DNA from: CAWIUB01 sp963839175
GTDB taxonomy: Bacteria > Actinomycetota > Actinomycetes > Mycobacteriales > Jatrophihabitantaceae
Length of the DNA: 64,000 bases
NCBI GenBank assembly: GCA_963839175.1
Contig: CAWIUB010000039.1
Span: 67,179-131,178, forward strand
Direction: 5' to 3'
A program made the position numbers and the translations under genes. This document shows, in pieces, positions 43,712 through 54,082 of the stretch. Every line of letters starts with the position of its first letter. The first letter of the stretch is position 1. The notes below the pieces were generated by a model. That model searched no databases, was not told the DNA's origin, and was given only the letters and a program-made list of their open reading frames with translations.

Positions 43712-44458
43712 TCACCAATGCATCGCCGGATCCTGGGCCAGGTCACTTAGGTCCTTGGTCGACGGCTCGCGATCGGCCGGCCCGGTGCTGCCGACCGTGA
43801 CCGCCCAGCCGCCATGCGTCACCGCGAAGGCGTACTCGGTCTCGGTGAATCCGTCTGAGGCGGCGCCGACGGTGACGTTGTCGCCAGTGCCAGTGGCGGC
43901 CTGGCCTTGTGGTCCGACTACGTCGACAACGAGGATGCTGCCGGCGCCGTCAGGAGCACGCAGTTGTAGCACGCACAGGGCGTAGGCAGGGTCGAGGACA
44001 TAGCCGACATCAGTTACCCGGAACCGGGGCAGGACGCGGCGGACCGCGGCGATGATCCGCTGTTGGGGTGATGTGCCGGGTTCGACGAGAGGGCACCCAC
44101 CGACCGCCCCAATCGAACGGACATAGATCGAGAGCGGGCCGGGTTGCAAGGCCAAATAGCGAACCCATGCGAGATGGTCGTCGGGCGCTGCGACCACGTT
44201 TGACGATGCAGGCGCCGAGATGACCGGTCCCCGTACGACTGGCCGCGAGCCGACGTGACTCAATACTACCAAGGCAACCGCGCCTGCGAGGAAGACAAAC
44301 GCGAGTGCCGCCCAGATCGCTCTCGGCGTCTTCCGGACCCAGTTCGGCACTAGCGGGCGGCCCTGCTCGAGCAGCTCCTCGTTGGGTCCGGAATCGGCGT
44401 CGTCGCCATTGGTCTCCCACTCGGCGCCCACAATCACCAGCGTGCGCCCGCGGCGCAT
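43712..44458 (-). CDS. Single-pass membrane protein of unknown function
   Basis: About 248 residues if it starts at the ATG 44458; a GTG slightly downstream is also possible. One membrane helix (AIWAALAFVFLAGAVALVVLSHV) near residue 60 separates an acidic cytoplasmic part (EWETNGDDADSGPNEELLEQG) from an extracytoplasmic domain with two cysteines (GGCPLVEPG and YALCVLQL). I do not recognise the domain. The frame is open upstream to 45160 over another gene, so only this part is supported. Divergent from the next gene. Confidence 0.62.
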   Translation of the reverse strand: MRRGRTLVIVGAEWETNGDDADSGPNEELLEQGRPLVPNWVRKTPRAIWAALAFVFLAGAVALVVLSHVGSRPVVRGPVISAPASSNVVAAPDDHLAWVRYLALQPGPLSIYVRSIGAVGGCPLVEPGTSPQQRIIAAVRRVLPRFRVTDVGYVLDPAYALCVLQLRAPDGAGSILVVDVVGPQGQAATGTGDNVTVGAASDGFTETEYAFAVTHGGWAVTVGSTGPADREPSTKDLSDLAQDPAMHW

Positions 44459-44563
44459 CGACAGCAATGCGCGGCCCGCCCGTTCGCGATCACACCGAAA
44501 CCGGCACGAGGGAAGAGAACGCGGCCTTGAGGTTGCCGGAAGGCAGGGCAGACACTGGAGCAC

Positions 44564-44959
44564 GTGGGCACGGTTCTCGAGCTGGTGGGCATCATCGCGT
44601 TCCCGACCGTCCTGGGGTACGCGATACTCGGCAGCGTCCGAGTGGCCCGCTGGCTGGCCGAGCGCCGCCGCCGCAGAGCTGCCACCGTCGAGCCAATCGA
44701 GACACTGGGTGCCGACCTGCGCCGGTTGCACGCTCAGCTGGACGCTACCGAGAGCCGGCCGGCCGGTCCGGGTCGGCGCGTGCATCTGCAGGCCGTGCGC
44801 GGGGCGTACGTCGACGCGCTGACAACTGCCTGCCAGCGGCTGAACGTCACGCCGCCGATCGATGCGCAGGCTGATCGGGTGCCGTGGGCGGAGATCTATC
44901 GGGTCGAGGCCGCGCTTCGGCAACGCGGTCTGGACGTCCGGGAGACCGCCACACCCTGA
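44564..44959 (+). CDS. Small membrane-anchored protein
   Basis: 131 residues from a GTG at 44564 (GGAG 3 bases before, a tight spacing). One membrane helix (VLELVGIIAFPTVLGYAILGSV) is followed by an Arg-rich stretch (AERRRRRAA) and a helical cytoplasmic part rich in Leu and Arg that ends in AEIYRVEAALRQRGLDV. No family recognised. It is first in a run of three same-direction genes with the phosphoesterase and the ParB-like gene. Confidence 0.68.
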   Translation: MGTVLELVGIIAFPTVLGYAILGSVRVARWLAERRRRRAATVEPIETLGADLRRLHAQLDATESRPAGPGRRVHLQAVRGAYVDALTTACQRLNVTPPIDAQADRVPWAEIYRVEAALRQRGLDVRETATP

Positions 44960-44993
44960 TCCCTGCATGCCATGCGGGGCGGACAATCGAGAG

Positions 44994-45680
44994 ATGGTCC
45001 GGGTGCTCGCCGTCTCAGACGAGGTCGACGAGGTGTTCTCGGCAGATCTGAGCCCGGCGCACGGCGTCGAGCTGATCCTGGCGTGCGGGGATCTGCCGTT
45101 CGAGTACCTGGGCCATTTGATGGATGCACTCGACGTTCCGCTGGCGTTCGTCCCCGGCAACCACGACCCCGACCTATCCGGTTACCACACCTCCCGGGCC
45201 GGACTGACCCTGCTGGCGGGACTGCCGGCGGAGCCGCCTTCGCCGCCCGGCGCGATCAACCTCGACCGGCGGGTGGTTGACTGCGCCGGGCTGCGCCTCG
45301 CCGGCCTCGGCGGATGCCTGCGTTACAACGACGGACCCAACCAGTACACAGATCGCGAACAGGCGAGGCGGGCCCGGTCGCTGGCCAGACGGGCCCGCTG
45401 GAAGCAGCGGCGTGACGGCCGGCGCGTCGACGTGCTGCTCACCCACGCCCCGCCCCGCGGTGTCGGTGACGGCACCGACCCGGCACATCGGGGATTCGCG
45501 GCGTTGCACGGCCTGGTCGACCGGCTGCAGCCCTCGCTGCTGCTGCACGGCCACGTCCACCCGTTCGGGGCGACCACACCCGACCTGACGATGGGCTCCG
45601 GGACCCTCGTGCGCAACGTCGTGGGGCGGCACGTGTTCGAGATCGATCAGCGGGTGTATACCGATTCCCGTGCCCCGTGA
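44994..45680 (+). CDS. Metallophosphoesterase, SDEVD variant
   Basis: 228 residues from the ATG at 44994. Calcineurin-like phosphoesterase fold: ILACGDLPFEYLGHLMD (motif GD), FVPGNHDPD (GNHD), LLTHAPPRG (TH.P) and LLLHGHVHPFG (GHxH). The first motif, normally D-x-H, is SDEVDEV, so the usual metal-binding His is absent; a known subgroup has this form. Substrate unknown. It overlaps the start of the ParB-like gene by 11 bases. Confidence 0.88.
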   Translation: MVRVLAVSDEVDEVFSADLSPAHGVELILACGDLPFEYLGHLMDALDVPLAFVPGNHDPDLSGYHTSRAGLTLLAGLPAEPPSPPGAINLDRRVVDCAGLRLAGLGGCLRYNDGPNQYTDREQARRARSLARRARWKQRRDGRRVDVLLTHAPPRGVGDGTDPAHRGFAALHGLVDRLQPSLLLHGHVHPFGATTPDLTMGSGTLVRNVVGRHVFEIDQRVYTDSRAP

Positions 45681-46512
45681 GACCGGATTTCCACGGGCCG
45701 ACGTCGAGAACGACTTCCTGCGGGCTCGACGTCGTCAGGTGCTGGCCCGGCTCGCGAGCCGGCTGCGGCGCGAGCCGGACGACGTCAACATCATTCTTCC
45801 GTACGACGAGGTCGTCGCGGCACTGGGACTGAAAGGCGAGAGCTACCTCGGCCTGCAGACCATCCGGCTGGAGAGCGTGGTCGGCACCCTCGACTCACGC
45901 CGGGACTTCGACCGACGCTTCCGGCCGACTTCAAGCAGGGTGCGGGAGCGCTGGGAGCGGCTCGCGCTGGCCCAGCGGCGTGGCGAGTCGATTCCACCGA
46001 TCGACGTATATCGCATCGGCGATCTGCACTTCGTCAAGGACGGTCACCATCGGGTGTCTATTGCGCTGGCCGGCCGCCAGAAGACGATCGACGCGTATGT
46101 GACCGAGGTGCTGACCGTCTTGCCGGCCAAGGGCATCCGGCGGCGCGGCGATCTGCTGTTCAAGAGCTACGAGCGGATGTTCCGAGCGCGGGTCCCGCTG
46201 ACCGCGCAGGCCTACGCGCAGATCGCGCTGCGCGATCCATGGTCCTTCGCCGAGCTCGGCGAAGCCGTCGAGGCGTGGGGCTTCCGCTGCATGCAGGACG
46301 AGGGCGGCTATCGCGATCGAGCAGAAGTGTCACGTCGATGGTTCACCGAGGAGTACACGCCGGTCGTCCGCATGCTGCGCGAGGCCGACCTACTCGGCTC
46401 CGGCACCGAGGCGGAAGCCTACCTGCGGGTGGCGCGCGAGCGGTACCGGCTGATGCGGACGCACGAGTGGAACGACGAGGTGATCCAGCGGCTGCGCCGG
46501 GAACTCAGGTGA
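45670..46512 (+). CDS. ParB/Srx-fold protein
   Basis: 280 residues from a GTG at 45670, inside the phosphoesterase 3' end. The ParB-like core is PIDVYRIGDLHFVKDGHHRVSIALAGRQKTIDAYVTEV, with the GHHRV nucleotide-binding turn. N-terminal NDFLRARRRQVLARLASRLR and the C-terminal helical half are basic. No helix-turn-helix for parS binding is seen and no parA is nearby, so a chromosome-partition role is unlikely. CTPase or kinase-like activity of the fold is possible. Overlap suggests joint action with the phosphoesterase. The 3' end overlaps the convergent sugC gene by 8 bases. Confidence 0.8.
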   Translation: MPRETGFPRADVENDFLRARRRQVLARLASRLRREPDDVNIILPYDEVVAALGLKGESYLGLQTIRLESVVGTLDSRRDFDRRFRPTSSRVRERWERLALAQRRGESIPPIDVYRIGDLHFVKDGHHRVSIALAGRQKTIDAYVTEVLTVLPAKGIRRRGDLLFKSYERMFRARVPLTAQAYAQIALRDPWSFAELGEAVEAWGFRCMQDEGGYRDRAEVSRRWFTEEYTPVVRMLREADLLGSGTEAEAYLRVARERYRLMRTHEWNDEVIQRLRRELR

Positions 46513-47719
46513 CAGCAGCGTGGCTCGGCGCGGCAGCGCCTCCGTCCAGGCTGAGGTTTCGGCCGCTGGCCGGGTCGAAGACGTGGATCTTCCGCACGTC
46601 GGCCCACAACTCCGCCTCCTGGCCTTCGCGCACGTTTGTCGCCGCATCGAGCCGGGCCACCACCTCGTCCACGCTCGCCCCGGTATCGGCTGCGCCCGAG
46701 TCCCGCGCCAGTTCCTCCAGTTCGGCGGTGGAGACGTGCTCGCTCTCCTTGGTGAAGTGCACGAATACGTCCGAGCCCATCGACTCCAGGACGTCGATCG
46801 TGGCGCGGAAGGCGATGCCGTTTCCTCTTGCATCTGCGGGAACGAGCGAGGCGTCCTCGAAGCTCTCCGGCCTGAGGCCCAGCAGTACGGTGCGGCCTAC
46901 GTTGGCGCTCTCGAGCGTGCGGCGGAGTTGATCGCCGAGCGGGACGTCGCCGAGCTTCGTGCGCAGCACGCCTTGCTCCATCGTGCCCGGCATGAAATTC
47001 ATGGCGGGCGAGCCGATGAAGCCGGCGACGAACAGGTTCGCCGGACTGGCATATAGCTCCTGCGGGGCACCGACCTGCTGCAGCTTGCCGCCGCGCATCA
47101 CGGCCACCCGGTCGCCGAGCGTCATCGCCTCGGTCTGGTCGTGGGTGACGTAGACGGTCGTCGTGCCGAGCCGCCGCTGCAGGCGGGACACCTGGGTGCG
47201 CATCTGCACCCGTAGCTTGGCATCGAGGTTGGACAGCGGCTCGTCCATCAGGAAGGCGGATGGATCGCGCACGATCGCCCGGCCCATCGCGACCCGCTGG
47301 CGCTGCCCGCCGGAAAGGTTGGCCGGCTTTCGATCCAGATGCGGCTCGAGCTCGAGCACGCGTGCCGCCTCGTTCACCTTTTCGTCGATGACCGAATGCG
47401 GCGTCTTTGCCAGCTTCAACGCGAACGCCATGTTCTCGCGCACCGTCATGTGTGGGTAGAGCGCATAGCTCTGGAACACCATGGCGATGTCGCGATCCTT
47501 CGGCGCCTTGTTGTTGACGACCTGACCGCCGATGCGCAGCTCACCCTCGGAGATGTCTTCGAGGCCCGCGATCATGTTCAACGTCGTCGACTTCCCGCAA
47601 CCCGACGGCCCTACCAAGATCACGAACTCGCCGTCGGCGATGTCAAGGCTGACCTTGTCGACCGCCAGCGCCCCATCAGGGAAGCGCTTGGTGATCTCGT
47701 CCAGGATTATCTCAGCCAC
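46505..47719 (-). CDS. sugC: Sugar ABC transporter ATPase (SugC/MsmK/UgpC type)
   Basis: 404 residues. Walker A GPSGCGKSTT, signature LSGGQRQRVAMGRA, Walker B AFLMDEPLSNLDAKLR and switch His in YVTHDQTEAMTLGD; a C-terminal OB-type regulatory domain (residues 240-404). Closest to SugC of the LpqY-SugABC trehalose importer by operon order and length (SugC 393 residues in M. tuberculosis, from memory). Such ATPases can energise several sugar importers, so it may also serve the ATPase-less transporter at 39.7-43.3 kb. Confidence 0.94.
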   Translation of the reverse strand: MAEIILDEITKRFPDGALAVDKVSLDIADGEFVILVGPSGCGKSTTLNMIAGLEDISEGELRIGGQVVNNKAPKDRDIAMVFQSYALYPHMTVRENMAFALKLAKTPHSVIDEKVNEAARVLELEPHLDRKPANLSGGQRQRVAMGRAIVRDPSAFLMDEPLSNLDAKLRVQMRTQVSRLQRRLGTTTVYVTHDQTEAMTLGDRVAVMRGGKLQQVGAPQELYASPANLFVAGFIGSPAMNFMPGTMEQGVLRTKLGDVPLGDQLRRTLESANVGRTVLLGLRPESFEDASLVPADARGNGIAFRATIDVLESMGSDVFVHFTKESEHVSTAELEELARDSGAADTGASVDEVVARLDAATNVREGQEAELWADVRKIHVFDPASGRNLSLDGGAAAPSHAAVT

Positions 47720-47729
47720 GGCCTGCTCC

Positions 47730-48560
47730 TTAACCCTTGACGGCGCCGGACGTCAGCCCGGCGACGATGCGACGCTGGAAGAACAGCACGAACAGGATGA
47801 TCGGAATCGTGATGATCACTGCCGCGGCGCAGATCGAGCCGGTAGGTGCCGTGAACTGCGAGCTGCCGGTGAAGAACCCGATCGCCGCCGGCACCGTTCG
47901 CGCCCTGGTCGTCGACGTGAGCGAGATCGCGAACAGGAAGTCGTTCCAGCAGTAGATGAAGATGAGGATCGCGGTGGTGAACATGCCCGGCGCGGCGAGC
48001 GGCGCGATGACCCGGGTGAACGCCTGGAACGGCGTCGCCCCGTCCATCTTGGCGGCTTTCTCCAGCTCCCACGGGATCTCGCGGAAGAATGCCGAGAGGG
48101 TGTAGATGCCCAGCGGCAGGCCGAACGCGACGTACGGGATGATCAATGCGGGCCAAGTGTCGAACAGGCCGAGCGCCCGCTCGATGTTGAACAGCGGTGT
48201 CACCAAAGAGATCGCCGGGAACATCGCGATCAGCAGCGACATGCCGATGAGCACCCGCTTACCGGGGAAGGCCAGTCGGGCTACCGCGTAAGCCGCCATC
48301 GAAGCCAGCACGACGGCGATGAAAGTCGAGATCAAGGCGATGCCGATCGAGTTGATCAGCACCCGGGTGAACTCCGACGTCTTGAAGATGCCGCGGTAGT
48401 TCTCCCACGTCCACTTCTTCGGCCAGAACGTCGCATCGGTGATGGTGGACGGATCCTTGAAGGACAACGAGACGATCCACAGCACCGGAATGATCGCCAG
48501 CGCGATGGCGAAGACGTTGGCGGTACCCCAACCGGTCCGTTGCTTGGCGGTGGCAGGCAT
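47730..48560 (-). CDS. sugB: Trehalose-type ABC permease SugB
   Basis: 276 residues from the ATG at 48560 (the longer frame to 48635 overlaps sugA). Six helices. EAA loop: WELEKAAKMDGATPFQAFTRVIAPLAAPG. The end RRIVAGLTSGAVKG is typical of MalG-type subunits. Size matches SugB. Gaps of 7 and 10 bases to sugA and sugC show a tight operon. Confidence 0.93.
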   Translation of the reverse strand: MPATAKQRTGWGTANVFAIALAIIPVLWIVSLSFKDPSTITDATFWPKKWTWENYRGIFKTSEFTRVLINSIGIALISTFIAVVLASMAAYAVARLAFPGKRVLIGMSLLIAMFPAISLVTPLFNIERALGLFDTWPALIIPYVAFGLPLGIYTLSAFFREIPWELEKAAKMDGATPFQAFTRVIAPLAAPGMFTTAILIFIYCWNDFLFAISLTSTTRARTVPAAIGFFTGSSQFTAPTGSICAAAVIITIPIILFVLFFQRRIVAGLTSGAVKG

Positions 48561-48567
48561 CAGCGCC

Positions 48568-49506
<939 letters not shown>

Positions 49507-49555
49507 CGCCCTCCACCTTCCCGCGCTATTGCAGCGGACTGAGCTCCACGCGTGG

Positions 49556-50881
49556 TCACGGGATCAGCCCCTTGGAGTTCAGCGCATCCTTGAGCTGGCT
49601 GGTCATCTTCTTCTCCGTGCTCGCCGGATTGATCCCCTTGGGTGGCGACACCGCGTGCGAGATGACGATCGAAATGTTTTGGTAGGCGGGGGTCTTGGGC
49701 CGCACGCTCGCGTTCTCCAGAGAGGTGCGGACATCGGCTCTGAATGGGTAGTCGGCCTGCAGCGACGGATCGTCATAGAGATCGGCGATCGTCGGTGGCA
49801 GGCCGCCGGTGATGGCGTTCACCTTCTGGTTGTCGCGGCCGCGCAAGCACAGGGCCGCCTCGAAGGCAAGGTCCGGGTGCTTGGAGTATCTGCTGATCGC
49901 GAGGTCGATGCCGCCGATCGTCACGTGGCTCGGCTCGTCGGCCTTGACGCGCGGGTAGAGGGCCCACTTGAAGTTCTTGAACAGGTCCGGCTTGTTCGTC
50001 TTCATCGACGGGTAGACGAACGGGTAGTTGAGCTCGAAGGCAGCTGTACCGCTCTCCATGGCGAGCCGGTTGGCGTCCTCCATCTGCACGGGCAGCGACG
50101 GGTCGGCCGCCACCGAGGTGGCCAATGTGTGCATGATCGTCAGGGCGTCGGTCGCCGGCGGGCCCATCGATACCTGGGTCGCGTCCTCGTTCAGCACGCT
50201 GCCACCCGCACTCGCTAGCATGGTGTTGAACCACACCACGACGCCTTCGTACTGCGCGCCCTGGATCTCGATCAGGTGCGGCTTGCCTTCTTTCGCCAGC
50301 TGGATCGAGTCGTTGATCATCTCGTCCCAAGTCTGCGGAGCCGTCGGGACGAGATCTGAGCGGTACCACAGCAGTTGGGTATTGGTGTTATAGGGAACGG
50401 CGTAGAGCTTGCCCTTCCAGGTGGCCGTCTCCAGCGGCACCTTCAACGTTCCCTCGGTGGCCTTGTCCTTGTTCGCGCCGGTCCACTCCAGGATCCAGCC
50501 GGCCTCGGCGAACTCGGCCTCCCAGGTCACGTCCAGCCCGAGGATGTCCATGGCGCTGTCGCGAGCGGCCGAACGGCGAACCATCTGCTGGCGTTGCCCG
50601 TCAGCGTCGTTGGGCAGTTTGTTGTACTTGATGACGTAGCGCCCGCCGCTCTGCTGGCTGCACTTGTCGACCCCTTGCTGGATCGCCCCGGAGTTGTCCG
50701 GGAAGTTGTAGAAGTTCAGCGTGGCCCGGCCGCCGCTGCCGCCGCTGCTCCCGCACGCGGCGAGCGCCGACGCCGCCATGAGCACGCTGATCAGGACGGC
50801 GAAGAAGCGGCGGACGCGAGACCGAGATCGGCGGAGCTTCTCAGACCTGATTCGGCGAGCCGGCGGCCGATCGATACGCAC
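49556..50881 (-). CDS. lpqY: Trehalose-binding lipoprotein LpqY-like
   Basis: 441 residues from a GTG at 50881 with GGGGAGA upstream. A basic start (RRIRSEKLRRSRSRVRR) leads into a signal helix and lipobox (ALAAC). The mature protein is strongly reminiscent of M. tuberculosis LpqY: GLDVTWEAEFAEAGW, YNTNTQLLWYRSDLV, VVWFNTMLASAGGSVL, FELNYPFVYPSM, VTIGGIDLAIS. With SugA, SugB and SugC following in this order it forms the LpqY-SugABC importer, which recycles trehalose in mycobacteria. Here trehalose or a related disaccharide is likely. Confidence 0.94.
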   Translation of the reverse strand: MRIDRPPARRIRSEKLRRSRSRVRRFFAVLISVLMAASALAACGSSGGSGGRATLNFYNFPDNSGAIQQGVDKCSQQSGGRYVIKYNKLPNDADGQRQQMVRRSAARDSAMDILGLDVTWEAEFAEAGWILEWTGANKDKATEGTLKVPLETATWKGKLYAVPYNTNTQLLWYRSDLVPTAPQTWDEMINDSIQLAKEGKPHLIEIQGAQYEGVVVWFNTMLASAGGSVLNEDATQVSMGPPATDALTIMHTLATSVAADPSLPVQMEDANRLAMESGTAAFELNYPFVYPSMKTNKPDLFKNFKWALYPRVKADEPSHVTIGGIDLAISRYSKHPDLAFEAALCLRGRDNQKVNAITGGLPPTIADLYDDPSLQADYPFRADVRTSLENASVRPKTPAYQNISIVISHAVSPPKGINPASTEKKMTSQLKDALNSKGLIP

Positions 50882-51031
50882 GGTCCGTTCTCCCCTCGCT
50901 CATAGGAGCGCGGGTCAGTCGCGTGTTCGGCCGGCTTCGCCACGCCTCTGCTTGCGAATCTTGATCAGACGTTACGCGCGGATCGACGAATGCCGCAATC
51001 CCTCGCGGGGCCAGCTGCAATCAAGTTGTGA

Positions 51032-52864
51032 TCAGTCCTGGCCGGGCGTGGTCTTGGCGATCTGCATGAGGAACTCAAGGTTGGTACGCGTCTTCTTCAG
51101 CCGGTCGAGCAGCAGGTCGATCGCCTGCTGGGGCTCCAGGGCGTGCAGCACGCGGCGGAGCTTGATCGTGACGGCGAGCTCGTCCGGGCTGAGCAGCAGC
51201 TCTTCCTTGCGCGTCGAGGACTGGTCGACGTCGACTGCAGGGAACACGCGCTTGTCGGCGATCTTGCGGTCCAGGCGCAGCTCGGCGTTGCCGGTGCCCT
51301 TGAACTCCTCGAAGATCACCGTGTCACCAGCGGAGCCCGTCTCGACCAGCGCGGTGGCCAGGATCGTGAGCGAGCCGCCGTTCTCGATGTTGCGCGCGGC
51401 GCCCAGGAATCGCTTCGGCGGGTACAGCGCCGTCGAGTCGACACCGCCGGACAGGATCCTGCCGCTGGCCGGCGCGGCCAGGTTGTAGGCGCGGCCGAGC
51501 CGGGTGATCGAGTCGAGCAGCACGACCACGTCGTGACCCAGCTCGACGAGGCGCTTCGCGCGCTCGGTGGCGAGCTCGGCGACCATGGTGTGGTCCTGCG
51601 GGCGGCGGTCGAACGTCGAGGCGATCACCTCGCCCTTGACGGACCGCTGCATGTCGGTAACCTCCTCCGGCCGCTCGTCGACGAGGACGACCATGAGGTG
51701 GCATTCCGGGTTATTCGTGGCAATCGCATTGGCGATCGCTTGCAGCACCATCGTCTTGCCAGCCTTCGGCGGTGAGACGATCAACGCCCGCTGGCCCTTG
51801 CCGATCGGCATCACCAGGTCGATGACGCGAGTGGTGAAGATGTGCGGCTCGGTCTCGAGACGCAGCCGCTCCTGCGGATACAGCGGAGTGAGCTTGGTGA
51901 ACTCGACGCGGTCTCTCGACTGTTCGGGGTCGCGTCCGTTGACCGTGTCCAGGCGCACCAGCGGGTTGTACTTCTCCCGTCGCTCACCGTCGCGTGGCTG
52001 GCGGATCGCCCCGGTGACCGCGTCGCCACGGCGCAGCCCGAACTTGCGGGCAAAGCTGTTCGCCACATAGACGTCGTCGGGGCTCGCGAAATAGCCCCCG
52101 GTACGGACGAACCAGGTGTTCTTGTCTTCGACCGAGTCGAGGATGCCCGCGACGGGGATGAGCACGTCGTCTTCGGCGACGATCGGTTCGGCGTCGTTGC
52201 CGCTCGCACCGGGACCCTGGCCGATCCGGTCGCGATTACGGCCGCGGCGGTCGCGGTAACGGCGGCCGCGACGGCGCCCACCCTCGAAGTCGTCGTCGCG
52301 CTCGCCCGACTGGCTGCCCTGCTGTGCGGTGACGTTCTGGTTGGCTGGCCGCGGGCCGCCCTGGGCACTCTGGCCGCCCTGGCCGCCCTGGCCGCCTTGG
52401 CCGTTTTGCGCCGGTCGGCTCTGGCCGGGTTCGCGCTGGGGGGGTCGATCGGTGCGCGTGGTCTGGTTCGGCGGCTCCACCGCGGTGACCGGCCGGGTCT
52501 CGCCGGACCCGGTCGACACGGAGGCGCTGCCCGCCGGCTGGCTGGCGCCGCGGCGCTCCCGCCGGGTGGGCTGCGCATCGTCAGCCGCGACTCGGCCGTT
52601 GGGCTCTGCCTCGATCGGCGTTGAGGGCGCCGTCGGCTGGCCGGCACGGGTGGCCTGAATGGCGGCGATGAGTTCGCCCTTGCGCAGCTTGGCCGGGTTG
52701 ATGCCGAGGCTGGTCGCCAGGCCCTGCAGCTCGGGGAGAAGCATGGACGACAGCGAGCCGGTCTTCCGCCTGGGGGCCGCGCGAACGGAGGTGGCGGTGT
52801 CGTTGGTCTGCGTAGGGTCGACGGCGTCTACCGCGAGCAGCGTCGGCTCTTGGATGTCTGTCAC
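51032..52864 (-). CDS. rho: Transcription termination factor Rho with long low-complexity insertion
   Basis: 610 residues, far longer than E. coli Rho (419). Residues about 30-75 form the N-terminal helical domain (SMLLPELQGLATSLGINPAKLRKGELIAAIQ). About 80-230 is an actinobacterial insertion: Pro/Gln/Gly-rich (NGQGGQGGQGGQSAQGG) and then Arg-rich (GGRRRGRRYRDRRGRNRDR). The RNA-binding cold-shock domain follows (GILDSVEDKNTWFVRTGGYFAS). The motor has Walker A PPKAGKTMV, Walker B VVVLLDSITR and the Q/R-loop regions. It is a hexameric RNA helicase. From memory it is next to thrB in M. tuberculosis too. Confidence 0.97.
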   Translation of the reverse strand: MTDIQEPTLLAVDAVDPTQTNDTATSVRAAPRRKTGSLSSMLLPELQGLATSLGINPAKLRKGELIAAIQATRAGQPTAPSTPIEAEPNGRVAADDAQPTRRERRGASQPAGSASVSTGSGETRPVTAVEPPNQTTRTDRPPQREPGQSRPAQNGQGGQGGQGGQSAQGGPRPANQNVTAQQGSQSGERDDDFEGGRRRGRRYRDRRGRNRDRIGQGPGASGNDAEPIVAEDDVLIPVAGILDSVEDKNTWFVRTGGYFASPDDVYVANSFARKFGLRRGDAVTGAIRQPRDGERREKYNPLVRLDTVNGRDPEQSRDRVEFTKLTPLYPQERLRLETEPHIFTTRVIDLVMPIGKGQRALIVSPPKAGKTMVLQAIANAIATNNPECHLMVVLVDERPEEVTDMQRSVKGEVIASTFDRRPQDHTMVAELATERAKRLVELGHDVVVLLDSITRLGRAYNLAAPASGRILSGGVDSTALYPPKRFLGAARNIENGGSLTILATALVETGSAGDTVIFEEFKGTGNAELRLDRKIADKRVFPAVDVDQSSTRKEELLLSPDELAVTIKLRRVLHALEPQQAIDLLLDRLKKTRTNLEFLMQIAKTTPGQD

Positions 52865-53133
52865 TGTGATGTCGGATCCTTCCGAGGGGGGTCGCGCTCA
52901 GCGCTGATAGCACACGCGTCGCGACCTTTGGTGCACTCCGGGCGCGTCATGCGCCCGGCTGATCGTGAATCTGTGATGAGCCAGTCCGTCGGCCGACTTC
53001 TCGCGCGGCTGTGTGCTCGCGGAGGTTCGATGACACTGGCGACATCTGGCGCCGAGGACTGACGGCTACGAGCCTAGACGCTCGCTCACATCGTAGCAAC
53101 ACGGATAGCCGCGCGCGTGTTCCCGCATGGCAC

Positions 53134-54081
53134 TCACCTCACCGGCTGGACCAGGTGGGCGCCCGCGAGGTCGACCTGGAGCTGCTCACTGCGCCAGCCG
53201 TCCGGGGCGAGGGCCACCGCGCCGCCGACCTCACGCGGTGTCCGCGCGAGCGCGAGCACTGCCGGCCCGGCGCCGGAGACCACCGCCGGAATCGCCTCGG
53301 CCCGCAGCTGCGCGACCAGCTGTGCGGTCTGCGGCATCGCGGTTGCGCGGTAGGGCTGGTGCAGCAGATCGTCGGTGGCCGCCAGCAATGCGTCCGGCGC
53401 GCCGGTCAGCGCAGCCACCAGCAGGGCCGCACGGGACGTGTTGAACACGGCGTCGGTGTGGCTCACCCGCCCGGGTAGCCGGTCGCGGGCAGAGACGGTC
53501 GACGCGCCCAAAGGCGGGATGAGCAGCACGGGCCGAATCGACGGGTCGCATTCAACGCGGACCGCAGCCGCACCCCGATCCCCCGTCCAGGCCACCGTGA
53601 ACCCACCCAGCAGACACGCCGCGACATTGTCGGGATGCCCCTCCAGCTCGCTCGCCAGCGCGAGCGCCTCGGCGTCAGGCAGGGCACGCTCCCCGCCGAG
53701 CACTAGCGCGCGGGCAAGCAGCACGCCCGCGACGATCGCGGCCGCGGAGGAGCCGAGTCCGCGCTCGTGTGGAATGCGGTTGGCCGCGGCGATTTCGATG
53801 CCGCGCGGCTGACCTCCGAGTCGGTCGAACGTCGTACGCATCGCACGCACGACCAGGTGCGACTCGCCCCTTGGCACCTCGCCGGCGCCTTCGCCGGCCA
53901 CGTCGACGAGCACTCCGTCGTCGCCGATTCTCGCGACGACCTCGTCGTGCAACGTGAGGGCGAGACCGAGCGTGTCGTAACCCGGGCCGAGGTTGGCGCT
54001 GGTGGCCGGGACCCGGACGTGGACCTGGCCGCCGCGAAAAGCGGGCCGACTGACCGCGGGAGCCGCACGGCTCGCTCCCAC
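53134..54081 (-). CDS. thrB: Homoserine kinase
   Basis: 315 residues from a GTG at 54081, one base after the thrC stop; an ATG at 54114 inside thrC is an alternative. GHMP kinase: the N-terminal VRVPATSANLGPGYDTLG, the phosphate loop HERGLGSSAAAIVAG and the C-terminal PAVVSGAGPAVLAL are present. Makes O-phosphohomoserine, the substrate of ThrC. Last gene of the lysA-thrA-thrC-thrB run. Confidence 0.94.
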   Translation of the reverse strand: MGASRAAPAVSRPAFRGGQVHVRVPATSANLGPGYDTLGLALTLHDEVVARIGDDGVLVDVAGEGAGEVPRGESHLVVRAMRTTFDRLGGQPRGIEIAAANRIPHERGLGSSAAAIVAGVLLARALVLGGERALPDAEALALASELEGHPDNVAACLLGGFTVAWTGDRGAAAVRVECDPSIRPVLLIPPLGASTVSARDRLPGRVSHTDAVFNTSRAALLVAALTGAPDALLAATDDLLHQPYRATAMPQTAQLVAQLRAEAIPAVVSGAGPAVLALARTPREVGGAVALAPDGWRSEQLQVDLAGAHLVQPVR

Positions 54082-54082
54082 G

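Noticed and set aside
43431..43718. 95-codon - strand ORF as possible transposase remnant
   Set aside because: No DDE or other transposase motif and no terminal repeats could be seen.
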